Shown here: piece after piece, positions 56,281 through 64,000 of the stretch
Position numbering within the stretch: position 1 is the stretch's first letter
How the letters are laid out: every line of letters begins with the position of its first letter
Assembly (NCBI RefSeq): GCF_019303475.1
Contig: NZ_JABLSI010000011.1
Location: 34,879-98,878, forward strand
Source of the DNA: Streptomyces sp. JJ38
GTDB lineage: Bacteria; Actinomycetota; Actinomycetes; Streptomycetales; Streptomycetaceae
DNA: 64,000 nucleotides
Direction: 5' to 3'
Made by a program: the position numbers and the translations under genes
The notes under the pieces: model-generated
Told to the model about the DNA's origin: nothing
The model's input: the letters and a program-made list of their open reading frames with translations, nothing else
Database searches by the model: none

Positions 56281-57081
56281 GTGAGCGGAGTGCCCGACAC
56301 TCCGGGGTCCGTGCACGGCGCGCCGTGCTGGGTGGCTCTCATGACGCGTGACCTGGAGGGTGCTCAGGAGTTCTACGCGCGGGCGCTGGGCTGGGAGTAC
56401 CGGCCCGGCTTCCGGGACCACGAGAAGGGCTACCAGCTCGCCCTGGCGGACGGGCAGCCCGTGGCCGGTCTGGGGGTGAGCTCACAGGGACGGGGCGGCT
56501 TCGCCCCGTCGTGGACCGCGTACTTCCGCGCGGAGAACGCCAACGTCATGGCGAGCCGCATCCAGGAGCGCGGCGGGACGGTGGCCGTGGGGCCGCTGGC
56601 CTTCGGCACGGGCAGGGTGCTGTGGGCGGCGGACCTGCAGGACGCCCGCTTCGGGGTGTGGGAGGGCGAGCCCGTGCGCGGCTGGTGGGTGCGGCGGCAG
56701 GCGGGCGCGCCCGCCCGGCTCCAGCTCCGCACGGGGGACGCCTTCGGGGCGGCCATGTTCTACGGCGGGGTGTTCGCCTGGGACACCCACGCGCCCGACC
56801 GGCTGAGCGTCCGTTTCGAGGCCGATCACGTGGTGGTGTCCGTGGACGGCCACCACGTCGCCGACCTGTGGGGCGGAGCCGTGGAGGAGGCCCCGGACCC
56901 CACGATCCGGCCGCAGTGGCACGTCTATTTCTGCGTGGACGACGTCGACGAGGTGGCGAGGCGGACGGACGCGGCCGGGGGCAGCATCGTGACGCCGCCC
57001 GCGATGTCCCACTTCGGGCGGGTGGCCACCCTGCGCGACGCGGAGGGCGCGCTGTTCCACGTCACCTCGGAGCACGACTGA
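56281..57081 (+). CDS. Two-domain VOC-family protein
   Basis: A GTG at 56281 starts a 266-residue protein with two glyoxalase/bleomycin-resistance-like modules: residues 13-130 (APCWVALMTRDLEGAQEFYARALGWEY... FGVWEGEP) and 140-262 (RTGDAFGAAMFYGGVFAWD... VYFCVDDVDEVARRTDAAGGSI). Each resembles the CFP30-like VOC proteins of Streptomyces. Metal-ligand residues are only partly conserved, so it may bind a ligand and not catalyse. Function unknown. Confidence 0.8.
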   Translation: MSGVPDTPGSVHGAPCWVALMTRDLEGAQEFYARALGWEYRPGFRDHEKGYQLALADGQPVAGLGVSSQGRGGFAPSWTAYFRAENANVMASRIQERGGTVAVGPLAFGTGRVLWAADLQDARFGVWEGEPVRGWWVRRQAGAPARLQLRTGDAFGAAMFYGGVFAWDTHAPDRLSVRFEADHVVVSVDGHHVADLWGGAVEEAPDPTIRPQWHVYFCVDDVDEVARRTDAAGGSIVTPPAMSHFGRVATLRDAEGALFHVTSEHD

Positions 57082-57123
57082 CGGACGGCGGGCCGACGCG
57101 CTGCGCGCCGACAAACGGCCCGG

Positions 57124-57423
57124 CTACTCCACCCGCGTGAACCGCCAGCGGTGCACCGGCCGGTACAGCAACTCCCCCGGCGGGTCGGGTAGCTCACCGG
57201 GCTCTCCGGCCTCGGGCCAGTGGGTGATGACGAGGACGCGGTCGCCGGGCGCCGTGTACGTCTCGCGGCGCGCGGGCTCGGGGACGAGCGGCTGGGCGCG
57301 GACCCAGGCCAGCAGCTCCGCGCCCCGCCCGTCGGCCGCGCGCGCCTCCCACATCAGCGCCGTCGTCCCGTCGCTCCCGCTCGTCCTGCCCGTCACGCCC
57401 GTCTCGCCCGTCTCGCCCGTCAT
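57124..57423 (-). CDS. Small hypothetical protein after tsaD
   Basis: The 99-residue protein begins with an ATG that overlaps the tsaD stop (ATGA). The N-terminus is a Thr/Gly-rich run ([11 protein letters not shown]), the rest ([21 protein letters not shown]... LVITHWPEA... [10 protein letters not shown]) looks globular with an alpha-beta pattern of antibiotic-biosynthesis-monooxygenase-like proteins. Last gene of the tsaB-rimI-tsaD set. Function unknown. Confidence 0.65.
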   Translation of the reverse strand: MTGETGETGVTGRTSGSDGTTALMWEARAADGRGAELLAWVRAQPLVPEPARRETYTAPGDRVLVITHWPEAGEPGELPDPPGELLYRPVHRWRFTRVE

Positions 57424-58565
57424 GCTTCGTAGAGGTTCTTCCTGCTCAGCTCGTGCACGTGATCGTGCGTGTGCGCGTGACCGTGGGAGTGGGAGTGGGA
57501 GTGGCCGGGTGCCTCGGGGGTCGCCGGGACGTGAGGCTCGGTGACGGGAAGCGAGGAGTCGGCCGGCAGGTCCCAGCCGGAGGCGTCCCGGCCGCGGGCC
57601 ACCATCTCCGCTCCCAGCGCCGCGACCATCGCACCGTTGTCCGTGCACAGCTTCGGCCTCGGGACGCGCAGGGTGATCCCCGCGTCTGCGCACCGCTCCT
57701 CGGCCATGGCCCGCAGACGGGAGTTGGCCGCGACGCCGCCGCCGATCATCAGATGTTCGACGCCCTCGTCCCGGCAGGCCCGGATCGCCTTGCGGGTCAG
57801 GACGTCGGTGACGGCCTCCTGGAACGAGGCGGCGACGTCGGCGACGGGCACCTCCTCGCCCGCCCGCCGCCGGGCCTCGATCCAGCGGGCGACGGCGGTC
57901 TTGAGACCGGAGAAGGAGAAGTCGTAGGGGGCGTCCCGTGGGCCGGTGAGGCCGCGCGGGAACGCGATGGCGCCCGGGTCGCCCTCGCGGGCGTAGCGGT
58001 CGATGACCGGGCCGCCGGGGAAGCCGAGGCCGAGCACCCGGGCCACCTTGTCGAAGGCCTCCCCCGCCGCGTCGTCGATGGTCGAGCCCAGCGGCCGGAC
58101 GTCGGCCGTGATGTCCGGGGCGAGCAGCAGCGAGGAGTGCCCGCCGCTGACCAGGAGCGCCATCGTGGGCTCCGGCAGCGCGCCGTGCTCGAGCTGGTCG
58201 ACGCAGATGTGCGAGGCGAGGTGGTTGACGCCGTAGAGGGGCTTGCCGAGGGCGTAGGCGTACGCCTTGGCCGCCGAGACGCCGACGAGCAGCGCGCCGG
58301 CGAGGCCCGGGCCCGCGGTGACGGCGATGCCGTCGAGGTCGGAGGCGGCGACCCCGGCCTGGTCCAGGGCCCGCTGGATGGTCGGGACCATGGCCTCCAG
58401 GTGCGCCCGGCTGGCGATCTCGGGGACGACGCCGCCGTAGCGGGCGTGATCGTCGACGCTGGAGGCGACGGCGTCGGCCAGCAGCGTGTGGCCGCGGACG
58501 ACGCCGACACCGGTCTCGTCGCAGGAGGTCTCGATGCCGAGGACAAGGGGCTCGTCGGGGGTCAT
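57420..58565 (-). CDS. tsaD: tRNA N6-threonylcarbamoyladenosine transferase TsaD
   Basis: The 381-residue protein has [16 protein letters not shown] (ASKHA fold start), the metal-binding HLASH (HxxxH) motif, [12 protein letters not shown] and [10 protein letters not shown]. It transfers threonylcarbamoyl to A37 of ANN-decoding tRNAs together with TsaB and TsaE, both present nearby. The last ~30 residues form a histidine-rich tail ([17 protein letters not shown]), absent from most TsaD proteins and possibly metal-binding. It follows rimI by 12 bases. Confidence 0.95.
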   Translation of the reverse strand: MTPDEPLVLGIETSCDETGVGVVRGHTLLADAVASSVDDHARYGGVVPEIASRAHLEAMVPTIQRALDQAGVAASDLDGIAVTAGPGLAGALLVGVSAAKAYAYALGKPLYGVNHLASHICVDQLEHGALPEPTMALLVSGGHSSLLLAPDITADVRPLGSTIDDAAGEAFDKVARVLGLGFPGGPVIDRYAREGDPGAIAFPRGLTGPRDAPYDFSFSGLKTAVARWIEARRRAGEEVPVADVAASFQEAVTDVLTRKAIRACRDEGVEHLMIGGGVAANSRLRAMAEERCADAGITLRVPRPKLCTDNGAMVAALGAEMVARGRDASGWDLPADSSLPVTEPHVPATPEAPGHSHSHSHGHAHTHDHVHELSRKNLYEA

Positions 58566-58577
58566 CTGCAGTCGTTC

Positions 58578-59132
58578 CTAGCTCGGGTCGCTGGAGGCGC
58601 TCGGGGCGCCGGGGTCGGTGGGTGTCGTCGGGGCGCCGTGCTCACGCCGCATGACCAGGGCGTCCACGTTGCCGGGCTGGTAGTACCCGCGCCGGACGCC
58701 CACCGGGACGAAGCCGTACCGCTCGTAGAGGCGCTGGGCGCGCAGGTTGTCCACGCGCACCTCCAGGAGCACCTGGTGGCACTCGAAGGCCGTGGCGGCG
58801 GCCAGCAGATCGGCGAGGAGACGGGCGCCCAGACCGGTGCCCTGCTGGTCGGGGGCGACGGCGATGGTCTGGACGTCCCCGGTGCCGTCGACGGTCGTGG
58901 CCAGCCCCGCATAGCCCACGAGGCGGCCGTCGGCCGCCTCGGCGACGGTGTAGTGGTGAGTGGCGCCCGGGCCGCGGGCGTGCGCCAGCTCGGACCAGAA
59001 CATCCCCGTCGACCAGGCGTCCTCGGGGAACAGCTCCTGTTCGAGTGCCAGCACCGGCTCGACGTGCCACCAGCGCATCTCCCGCAGGGTGACGGCGTCG
59101 GAGGCGGGCGGGGCGTCCGGCACGGGGCTCAC
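58578..59132 (-). CDS. rimI: Ribosomal-protein alanine N-acetyltransferase RimI (GNAT)
   Basis: The GTG at 59132 overlaps the tsaB stop; 184 residues. The GNAT fold is clear: LREMRWWHVEPVLALEQELFPEDAWS, VQTIAVAPDQQGTGLGARLLADLL (acetyl-CoA loop QGTGLG) and LEVRVDNLRAQRLYERYGFVPVGVRRGYY. RimI acetylates ribosomal protein S18 and in actinobacteria may act on other N-termini. Its place between tsaB and tsaD is conserved. The last ~20 residues are a disordered Pro/Ser tail. Confidence 0.92.
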   Translation of the reverse strand: MSPVPDAPPASDAVTLREMRWWHVEPVLALEQELFPEDAWSTGMFWSELAHARGPGATHHYTVAEAADGRLVGYAGLATTVDGTGDVQTIAVAPDQQGTGLGARLLADLLAAATAFECHQVLLEVRVDNLRAQRLYERYGFVPVGVRRGYYQPGNVDALVMRREHGAPTTPTDPGAPSASSDPS

Positions 59133-59797
59133 GTCGGCGTGACCACCTTGTACCCGGCGGGCACCTTGGCGTCCGGGCGGCGCAGGTACATCGGGAGCGG
59201 GGGCAGGAACGGCTCGCCCGCGGCCAGCTTCTCGGCGGCGAGGGCGGCCAGGGCCGCGGCGGACTGGTGCTCGGGGCCGTCCGTGCGGACACCGGTGAAG
59301 GTGTCGGGGTAGAGGAGGGCGCCCGCGCCGACGGACGGCACGTCGGTGACCTGCTCGACGATGTCGGCGGGCCGGTCGACGCTCGGCTCCGTCGCACGGG
59401 TCCTGGCGTCGGCGTAGCGGGCCCAGTAGACCTCCTTGCGGCGGGCGTCGGTCGCGACGACGAACGGGCCGCCGACCCCCGCGGCTCCGGCGGCGTAGGC
59501 GATGCCGTCCAGGGTGCACAGGCCGTGCACGGGGATGCCGAGGGCGGCGCCGAACCCGGCGGCCGTCACCAGGCCGACCCGCAGCCCCGTGTAGGGGCCG
59601 GGGCCGACGCCGACGACGAGCCCGGTGACGTCGTGCAGCGTCCGGCCGGCCTCGGACAGCGTGGCGTGTACGGCGGGCAGGAGGAGCTCACCGTGGCGGC
59701 GGGCGTCGACCTGGTGGCGGGAGGCGAGCACGGCCTCGCCGTCGTGGAGGGCGACGGTGATGGCGGGGGTCGCGGTGTCGAGAGCGAGCAACAGCAC
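59129..59797 (-). CDS. tsaB: t6A synthesis protein TsaB
   Basis: The 222-residue protein has LLLALDTATPAITVALHDG, GLVVGVGPGPYTGLRVGLVTA and AATDARRKEVYWARY, all diagnostic of TsaB, an inactive ASKHA paralogue that scaffolds TsaD and TsaE. First gene of the tsaB-rimI-tsaD set, with the GTG start 176 bases from the divergent secreted-protein gene. Confidence 0.93.
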   Translation of the reverse strand: MLLLALDTATPAITVALHDGEAVLASRHQVDARRHGELLLPAVHATLSEAGRTLHDVTGLVVGVGPGPYTGLRVGLVTAAGFGAALGIPVHGLCTLDGIAYAAGAAGVGGPFVVATDARRKEVYWARYADARTRATEPSVDRPADIVEQVTDVPSVGAGALLYPDTFTGVRTDGPEHQSAAALAALAAEKLAAGEPFLPPLPMYLRRPDAKVPAGYKVVTPT

Positions 59798-59972
59798 GGG
59801 GCAAGCCTACGGCGCGCCCGGGGGTGCGGTGTCCGGGCTGTCCTGATGGGGCACGGTCGGGCTGCTACCGTCAGCCTGACGATCAGTGCGCGTGCGTCGG
59901 CGAAGCGAACTCGGCGAAGACCGAACGCGAACGGACGCGCGGCGGCACGAGGCAGCGAGAAGGCGTCGAGGG

Positions 59973-60536
59973 GTGAACCCGGTGGCACGGAACAGCGCGG
60001 GAACGTTCGTGACCGGGTTGACCGCGGTGGCCATGGCCGTCATCGGGTTCTTCGCCTACCAGGCCTCCGCCGCGCAGAACGAGGCCCCGAGGGGCCGGCA
60101 GGCCGAGCCGGCCGCGTCCCCCTCCCCCAGCGCCGGACCGGAGCAGGAGGCCCCGGGCCTCCCCGCGGAGTCGGGCGAGGGCCGGCGGGTGGTCTACTCG
60201 CTCGCGGACGACCGGGTGTGGCTGGTCGGCGCCGACGGATCGGTCCTGCGGACGTACGGGGTCACCCCGGGCACGCTCGACCCCGTGGCCGGCGTCTACA
60301 CGGTGACGTCGCGGGACGAGCGCGTGACCGGCACGGACGGCGTACCGGTGCAGCACGTCGTCCGCTTCACCACCCTCGCGGGCACGGGCATCGGCTTCAG
60401 CGCCCCGGTGGAGGACGGACGGCAGCCCGTGGCGGAACCGGGGAAGAAGACGGGCGGCATCCGGGAGAGCCGCGCCGACGGCGCGGCGATGTGGGAGTTC
60501 GCGACGCTCGACACCCCGGTCGTCGTCGTCCGGTAG
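59973..60536 (+). CDS. Small secreted or membrane-anchored protein, unknown
   Basis: GTG 59973 gives 187 residues with an N-terminal signal anchor (FVTGLTAVAMAVIGFFAYQASA), a Pro/Ser/Glu linker (residues 35-65) and a compact C-terminal domain (RRVVYSLADDRVWLVGADGSVLRTYGVTPGTLDPVAGVYTVTSRDE...) with regularly spaced strands. The pattern hints at an L,D-transpeptidase-like strand region but no catalytic Cys is present. Divergent from tsaB. No function assigned. Confidence 0.65.
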   Translation: MNPVARNSAGTFVTGLTAVAMAVIGFFAYQASAAQNEAPRGRQAEPAASPSPSAGPEQEAPGLPAESGEGRRVVYSLADDRVWLVGADGSVLRTYGVTPGTLDPVAGVYTVTSRDERVTGTDGVPVQHVVRFTTLAGTGIGFSAPVEDGRQPVAEPGKKTGGIRESRADGAAMWEFATLDTPVVVVR

Positions 60537-60593
60537 CCCGCGCCCGGACGGCGCACAGGGCGACGGAGACGCGGGCAGAGCGGCGGAGACGGC

Positions 60594-60749
60594 TCAGCGG
60601 ACGTCGTCCTCGGCGGCGCGGGGCGCGCCCGCGGGCGGCTCCTCGCGTGGCGGGCGGCAGATGGCCCGCGCCGCGGCACAGGAGGCCAGGAGCTCGCCGA
60701 ACGGCGGCGCCTGTGGGGCGGTTCGTGGTGTGGTCTCGCGTTCCGGCAT
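60594..60749 (-). CDS. Small Cys-containing protein (51 aa) downstream of an iron-box-like site
   Basis: I read this short ORF on the minus strand: ATG 60749 to TGA 60594, 51 residues. A very strong ribosome site GAGGAGGGGACC precedes it. The product is MPERETTPRTAP..., then FGELLASCAAARAICRPP and a Pro/Ala/Asp tail; two Cys lie ten residues apart. No known family is recognised. The palindrome TTAGGCGTACCTAA sits 25 bases upstream, so iron control is suggested. The SD makes it likely to be translated. Confidence 0.55.
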   Translation of the reverse strand: MPERETTPRTAPQAPPFGELLASCAAARAICRPPREEPPAGAPRAAEDDVR

Positions 60750-60773
60750 GGTCCCCTCCTCACGCCCGACGAC

Positions 60774-60787
60774 TTAGGCGTACCTAA
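60774..60787 (-). promoter_or_regulatory. Iron-box-like palindrome (DmdR/IdeR type)
   Basis: TTAGG-CGTA-CCTAA resembles the core of the TTAGGTTAGGCTAACCTAA consensus of DmdR/IdeR iron boxes, of which the last 14 bases are TTAGGCTAACCTAA. It lies 25 bases before the start of the 51-residue gene. Confidence 0.5.
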
Positions 60788-60843
60788 CCACGCCCCGGCG
60801 ACGGGCGCAACACGTTGCCGACAGCCTGTCGGAAAGTCATCCC

Positions 60844-60903
60844 GACGTGACGCCCGACATGACCCCCGACGTGACGGCCGACATGACGCCCGACATGACT
60901 CGA
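60844..60903. repeat. 12-bp tandem repeat, five copies
   Basis: Units GACGTGACGCCC / GACATGACCCCC / GACGTGACGGCC / GACATGACGCCC / GACATGACTCGA begin at 60844, 60856, 60868, 60880 and 60892. They alternate GTG and ATG and lie in the gap after the tsaE terminator. Confidence 0.75.
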
Positions 60904-60932
60904 CGGAGTGACACACCCGCGTCACTCCGTCG
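60901..60932 (-). terminator. Perfect 12-bp hairpin after tsaE
   Basis: CGACGGAGTGAC (60901-60912) pairs fully with GTCACTCCGTCG (60921-60932) around an 8-base loop. It is 32 bases downstream of the tsaE stop in its direction of transcription. Confidence 0.8.
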
Positions 60933-60963
60933 TGGCATCGTCCGCGTGCGCCGCTTTACAGCG

Positions 60964-61488
60964 TCACCCGAGCGTGGAGAGGTCCACGTCCGTCCAGCGC
61001 GGGCCCACCCCGGTCACCGTGACCACGCGCTCGTCGTCCTCGCCCGCCGCCGCCTGTTCCTCCGCGTCCGGCCCGGCCCCGAGCCTGCGCTCGATGACCA
61101 CGTGCAGCCGGTCCTCGGTCAGCTCCTCGACCTTGCCCTCGCCCCACTCCACGACCACCACCGACTCGGGCAGCGTGACATCGAGGTCGAGGTCCTCCAT
61201 CTCCTCGAGACCGCCGCCCAGCCGGTAGGCGTCCACGTGGACGAGCGGCGGCCCGCCGGAGCGCGAGGGGTGGACACGGGCGATGACGAAGGTGGGTGAG
61301 GTGACGGCTCCGCGCACGCCGAGGCCCTCGCCCAGGCCGCGGGTCAGCGTCGTCTTGCCGGCTCCCAGCTCGCCCGTCAGCAGCACCAGGTCACCGGCGC
61401 GCACGAGGGTGGCGAGCACGCGGCCCAGCTCCCGCATGCGCTCGGGCGTGCTGACCGTGATCCGGGACTGTGTGATGGCCGTCGTCAT
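60964..61488 (-). CDS. tsaE: t6A synthesis ATPase TsaE
   Basis: The 174-residue P-loop protein has Walker A GELGAGKTTLTRGLGEGLG, SPTFVIARVH and VHVDAYRLGG (Walker B region) as in TsaE, the ATPase that drives the TsaBD complex. The last ~40 residues (EEQAAAGEDDERVVTVTG...) are beyond the core. It is 57 bases after alr on the same strand and ends at a hairpin. Confidence 0.93.
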   Translation of the reverse strand: MTTAITQSRITVSTPERMRELGRVLATLVRAGDLVLLTGELGAGKTTLTRGLGEGLGVRGAVTSPTFVIARVHPSRSGGPPLVHVDAYRLGGGLEEMEDLDLDVTLPESVVVVEWGEGKVEELTEDRLHVVIERRLGAGPDAEEQAAAGEDDERVVTVTGVGPRWTDVDLSTLG

Positions 61489-61545
61489 GGCCCCGATGGT
61501 AGGCGGTCCGCCCGACGCGCGACGGCCTCACACGGGTGCGACGCG

Positions 61546-62709
61546 TCAGCCCTCGGCGGTCTCGTGCAGATAGACCCGGGGCACCCGGGCGCCGACCCGG
61601 GTGACGATCTCGTACCCGATCGTGCCGACCGCGCGGGCCCAGTCCTCCGCGGTCGGTTCGCCCTCGTCCCCGGGGCCGAACAGCACGGCCTCGTCGCCCG
61701 CCTCGGCGGTGTCCCCGCCGAGGTCCACCACGAACTGGTCCATCGCCACCCGTCCGGCGACCGTGCGCAGCTTCCCCGCGACGAGGACGGGCCCCACGTT
61801 GGACGCGTGCCGGGGGATGCCGTCCGCGTAACCGGCCGGGACGAGCGCGAGGGTCGTGGGCCCCGGCGTCTGGTAGGTGTGACCGTAGGAGACGCCGTGG
61901 TCGCCGGGCACCCGCTTGACGACGGCGAGGTCGGCGCTGAGCCGCATCACCGGGCGGAGCCCGAAGTCCTCCGGGGCGCCCACCTCGGGCGAGGGCGAGA
62001 GCCCGTAGACCGAGACGCCGGGGCGCACGAGGTCGAAGTGGGACGCGGGCAGGGTGAGGGTGGCCGGTGAGTTGGCCAGGTGCCGGACCTCGGGGCGCAG
62101 CCCGGCCCGCTCGGCGACCGACAGCGCCTCCTCGAACGCCGCGAGCTGGGCGGCGGTCGCGGGGTGGCCCGGTTCGTCGGCGCAGGCGAAGTGCGACCAC
62201 AGCCCGGTGACGCGCACGGTGCCCTCGGCCTCGGCGGCCCGGGCGGCGGCCACCAGCTCGGGCCAGTCGGCGGGCTGGCAGCCGTTGCGACCGAGCCCGG
62301 TGTCGGCCTTGAGGTGCACCCGGGCGGTGCGGCCCGTGGCGCGGGCGGCGGTCACGATCTCCGCCAGCGCCCAGCCGGCGCTGGCCGAGACGTCGACGTC
62401 CGCCTCGATGGCCCGGGCCCAGGGCCCGCCCGGCGTCCACAGCCAGGACAGGATGCGGCCGGTGTCACCGGCCGCGCGCAGCTCCAGTGCCTCCTCGGGG
62501 GTGGCGGTGCCCAGCCAGTCGGCCCCGGCCTGCCGCGCGGCGCGGGCGCAGGGCACCATCCCGTGCCCGTAGGCGTCCGCCTTCACCACCGCCATCAACC
62601 CGGCGCCGCCGGCCGCCCGGGCCCGCAGAGCGCGTACGTTGGAGCGCAGGGCGGCCAGATCGACCTCGGCGCGCACACGGGGAGGACGGGCGGCGGTGGT
62701 GCTGTTCAC
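61546..62709 (-). CDS. alr: Alanine racemase
   Basis: The 387-residue PLP enzyme converts L- to D-alanine for peptidoglycan. It has RAEVDLAALRSNVRALR, the PLP-lysine motif AVVKADAYGHG, HLKADTGLGRNG, and VAMDQFVVDLG near the C-terminal catalytic Tyr region (GVSYGHTYQTPGP). The GTG start at 62709 fits. It lies 19 bases after nnr and upstream of tsaE, a common actinobacterial order. Confidence 0.95.
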   Translation of the reverse strand: MNSTTAARPPRVRAEVDLAALRSNVRALRARAAGGAGLMAVVKADAYGHGMVPCARAARQAGADWLGTATPEEALELRAAGDTGRILSWLWTPGGPWARAIEADVDVSASAGWALAEIVTAARATGRTARVHLKADTGLGRNGCQPADWPELVAAARAAEAEGTVRVTGLWSHFACADEPGHPATAAQLAAFEEALSVAERAGLRPEVRHLANSPATLTLPASHFDLVRPGVSVYGLSPSPEVGAPEDFGLRPVMRLSADLAVVKRVPGDHGVSYGHTYQTPGPTTLALVPAGYADGIPRHASNVGPVLVAGKLRTVAGRVAMDQFVVDLGGDTAEAGDEAVLFGPGDEGEPTAEDWARAVGTIGYEIVTRVGARVPRVYLHETAEG

Positions 62710-62728
62710 CGCACCAGTGTCTCAGGCG

Positions 62729-64000
62729 TCACCGTGCCGCGGACGTGCGCACCTCGTGCGGGGATGTGCGGACCTCGTGCACGGACGTGCGGACCTCGTG
62801 CCAGGCGGCGGGCAGGGCAGCGGCGACGTCGGACGCGGCGGGCGGGACGGCGGCCAGGCGCCCGGCGACACCGTGCAGGTAGGCACCCGCGCAGGCGGCG
62901 TCACGGGCGGGCAGGCCGGCGGCGAGGAGGGCACCGATCAGCCCGGAGAGCACGTCACCGCTGCCCGCGGTGGCGAGCCAGCCGGTGCCGGTCGGGTTGA
63001 CGCGCACGGGCCCGCTCCCGGGCCCGGCGACGAGCGTGGCGGCGCCCTTGAGCAACACGGTGGCCTGGTAGCGGTCGGCGAGGGCCCGCACGGCGTGCAG
63101 CGTCCCGGCCTCGACGGCGTCCCGGGAGGTGTCCAGCAGCGCGGCGGCCTCGCCCGCGTGCGGGGTGAGGACCGTCGGGGCCCGGCGCGCCCGCACCAGG
63201 TCGGGGTCGGCGAGCCGCAGGCCGTCGGCGTCGACCAGCACCGGCACCTCGGACTCCAGTACCTCCCGCGCCGCGCGCTCGGCCTGCTCCCCGGCGCCCA
63301 GCCCCGGGCCGACGACCCAGGACTGCACGCGCCCGGCCGCCTTCGGCGCCCCGCCGGTGACCAGCGTCTCGGGGTGCCGGGCGATGACCTCGGCGGCGGC
63401 CGATCCCACGTACCGCACGGCCCCGGCCCCGCCGCGCAGCGCCCCGGAGACGGCCAGCACGGCCGCGCCCGGGTACCGGGCCGAGCCGGCGGCGACGCCG
63501 ACGACGCCGCGACGGTACTTGTCCGTGTCCGCCCCGGGCACGGGGAGCAGGGCGGCGACGTCGGCGTGCTGGAGCGCCTGCGCGTCGGGCGTGTCCGGCA
63601 GGTGCGGCGCCAGGCCGATGTCCACGAGCCGCGCGGCGCCCACGTGGCCGCGGGCCGGTTCGATGAGCAGGCCGGGCTTCCAGGCCCCGAAGGTGACGGT
63701 GGCGGACGCCCGCACCGCCTCGCCGTCCACCTCGCCGGTGTCGGCGTCGACGCCGCTGGGCAGGTCGACGGCGAGGACGGGTGCGGTGATCCGGCGCACC
63801 AGCCGGGCGGCCGCCGGACGCAGGCCGCCCCTGCCGCCGATGCCGGTGATGCCGTCCAGGACGAGCTCGGCGCCGGCGAGCGCGGCGTCGGCCTCGTGCC
63901 CGGGGCGCGCCTCATCGCCGGGCTGTTCGCCGGGCTCTCCGCGAGGCGCGGGCCGGGCTCCCGCGCCGTCGTCGTGCGCGGCCACGGCGCGCCCGCCGGC
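62729..64000 (-). CDS. nnr: Bifunctional NAD(P)H-hydrate repair enzyme Nnr, N-terminus outside window
   Basis: The frame is open through the right edge of the window; about 424 residues are visible. The N-terminal part (VLDGITGIGGRGGLRP, VLAVDLPSGVDADTGEVDG) belongs to the NAD(P)HX epimerase domain; the C-terminal part is the ADP-dependent dehydratase with GSARYPGAAVLAVSGALRGGAGAVRY, VVGPGLG, VLTPHAGE and the NPTGTGWLATAGSGDVLSGLIGALLA ribokinase-type loop. The enzyme repairs hydrated NAD(P)H. The C-terminus ends in three HEVRTS repeats. Confidence 0.92.
   Translation of the reverse strand, partial: AGGRAVAAHDDGAGARPAPRGEPGEQPGDEARPGHEADAALAGAELVLDGITGIGGRGGLRPAAARLVRRITAPVLAVDLPSGVDADTGEVDGEAVRASATVTFGAWKPGLLIEPARGHVGAARLVDIGLAPHLPDTPDAQALQHADVAALLPVPGADTDKYRRGVVGVAAGSARYPGAAVLAVSGALRGGAGAVRYVGSAAAEVIARHPETLVTGGAPKAAGRVQSWVVGPGLGAGEQAERAAREVLESEVPVLVDADGLRLADPDLVRARRAPTVLTPHAGEAAALLDTSRDAVEAGTLHAVRALADRYQATVLLKGAATLVAGPGSGPVRVNPTGTGWLATAGSGDVLSGLIGALLAAGLPARDAACAGAYLHGVAGRLAAVPPAASDVAAALPAAWHEVRTSVHEVRTSPHEVRTSAAR
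62742..62804. repeat. 21-bp tandem repeat at the 3' end of nnr
   Basis: Three 21-base units begin at 62742, 62763 and 62784 (GACGTGCGCACCTCGTGC / GATGTGCGGACCTCGTGC / GACGTGCGGACCTCGTGC plus three bases). They encode HEVRTSV, HEVRTSP, HEVRTSA at the C-terminus of Nnr, so copy number can change without a frameshift. Confidence 0.85.

Noticed and set aside
60844..60903. Possible short CRISPR-like array
   Set aside because: The units are contiguous 12-mers without spacers, so this is a tandem repeat.
60847..61299. Plus-strand ORF starting MTPDMTPDVTADM
   Set aside because: It begins in the 12-bp repeats, has no ribosome site and continues antisense to tsaE.

Overview
The window looks like a stretch of chromosome from a Streptomyces-type actinomycete. 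The DNA is very GC-rich, GTG starts and four-base gene overlaps are common, and it carries recognisable developmental regulators in the order expected for Streptomyces: guaB3, guaB, a ShbA-type sigma factor, bldM, whiD, then groEL1/groES, then tsaD-rimI-tsaB, tsaE, alr and nnr. No rRNA, tRNA, CRISPR array or intact insertion sequence was seen.

Layout. 1-1.6 kb: end of a methyltransferase gene coupled to a membrane protein, and a tiny one-helix membrane protein. 1.7-13.5 kb: an accessory block. A secreted LamG/DNRLRE protein (3.7 kb) and a giant secreted RHS-repeat protein (6.4 kb) are followed by a small, AT-rich, two-helix membrane ORF that overlaps the RHS stop codon and contains a TTA codon. 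The block is bounded on both sides by copies of a DUF397 gene in the same orientation, each beside the wreck of its usual partner (an XRE-regulator tail on the left, a beheaded GHKL ATPase on the right). This is the best candidate in the window for a polymorphic toxin/immunity-like system. 13.6-15.8 kb: a sortase-anchored acidic surface protein and a small membrane protein. 15.8-31.6 kb: GMC oxidoreductase and aldehyde dehydrogenase, a receptor pseudokinase beside an active receptor Ser/Thr kinase, glpD, a UDP-sugar dehydrogenase homologue that has lost its catalytic residues, an aminotransferase, and a TetR-controlled flavodoxin/nitronate monooxygenase pair. 31.8-43.7 kb: an NHL beta-propeller protein, guanine nucleotide synthesis, the shbA-bldM-whiD developmental cluster with a near-ideal sigma-BldN promoter in front of bldM, a LysR regulator, and small metabolic genes.

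43.8-54.8 kb: groES-groEL1 under two CIRCE operators, then a poly-gamma-glutamate-type locus: CapA (lipoprotein), CapB (ligase), CapC (membrane), an NlpC/P60 peptidase and an unusual membrane protein with two sensor-HAMP modules but no output domain. A divergent predicted secreted hydrolase and a polysaccharide deacetylase adjoin it. This set sits between otherwise standard housekeeping genes and looks like an inserted capsule or released-polymer system. 54.9-64 kb: a THUMP-like methyltransferase, a two-domain VOC protein, the t6A tRNA-modification genes with rimI, a 51-codon gene downstream of an iron-box-like palindrome, tsaE, alr and the 5'-truncated (by the window edge) nnr.

Functions rest on motifs read in the translations and on gene order; no database search was possible. 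Starts were moved from the longest ORF when a Shine-Dalgarno sequence, signal peptide or family length argued for it, and this is stated in each entry.
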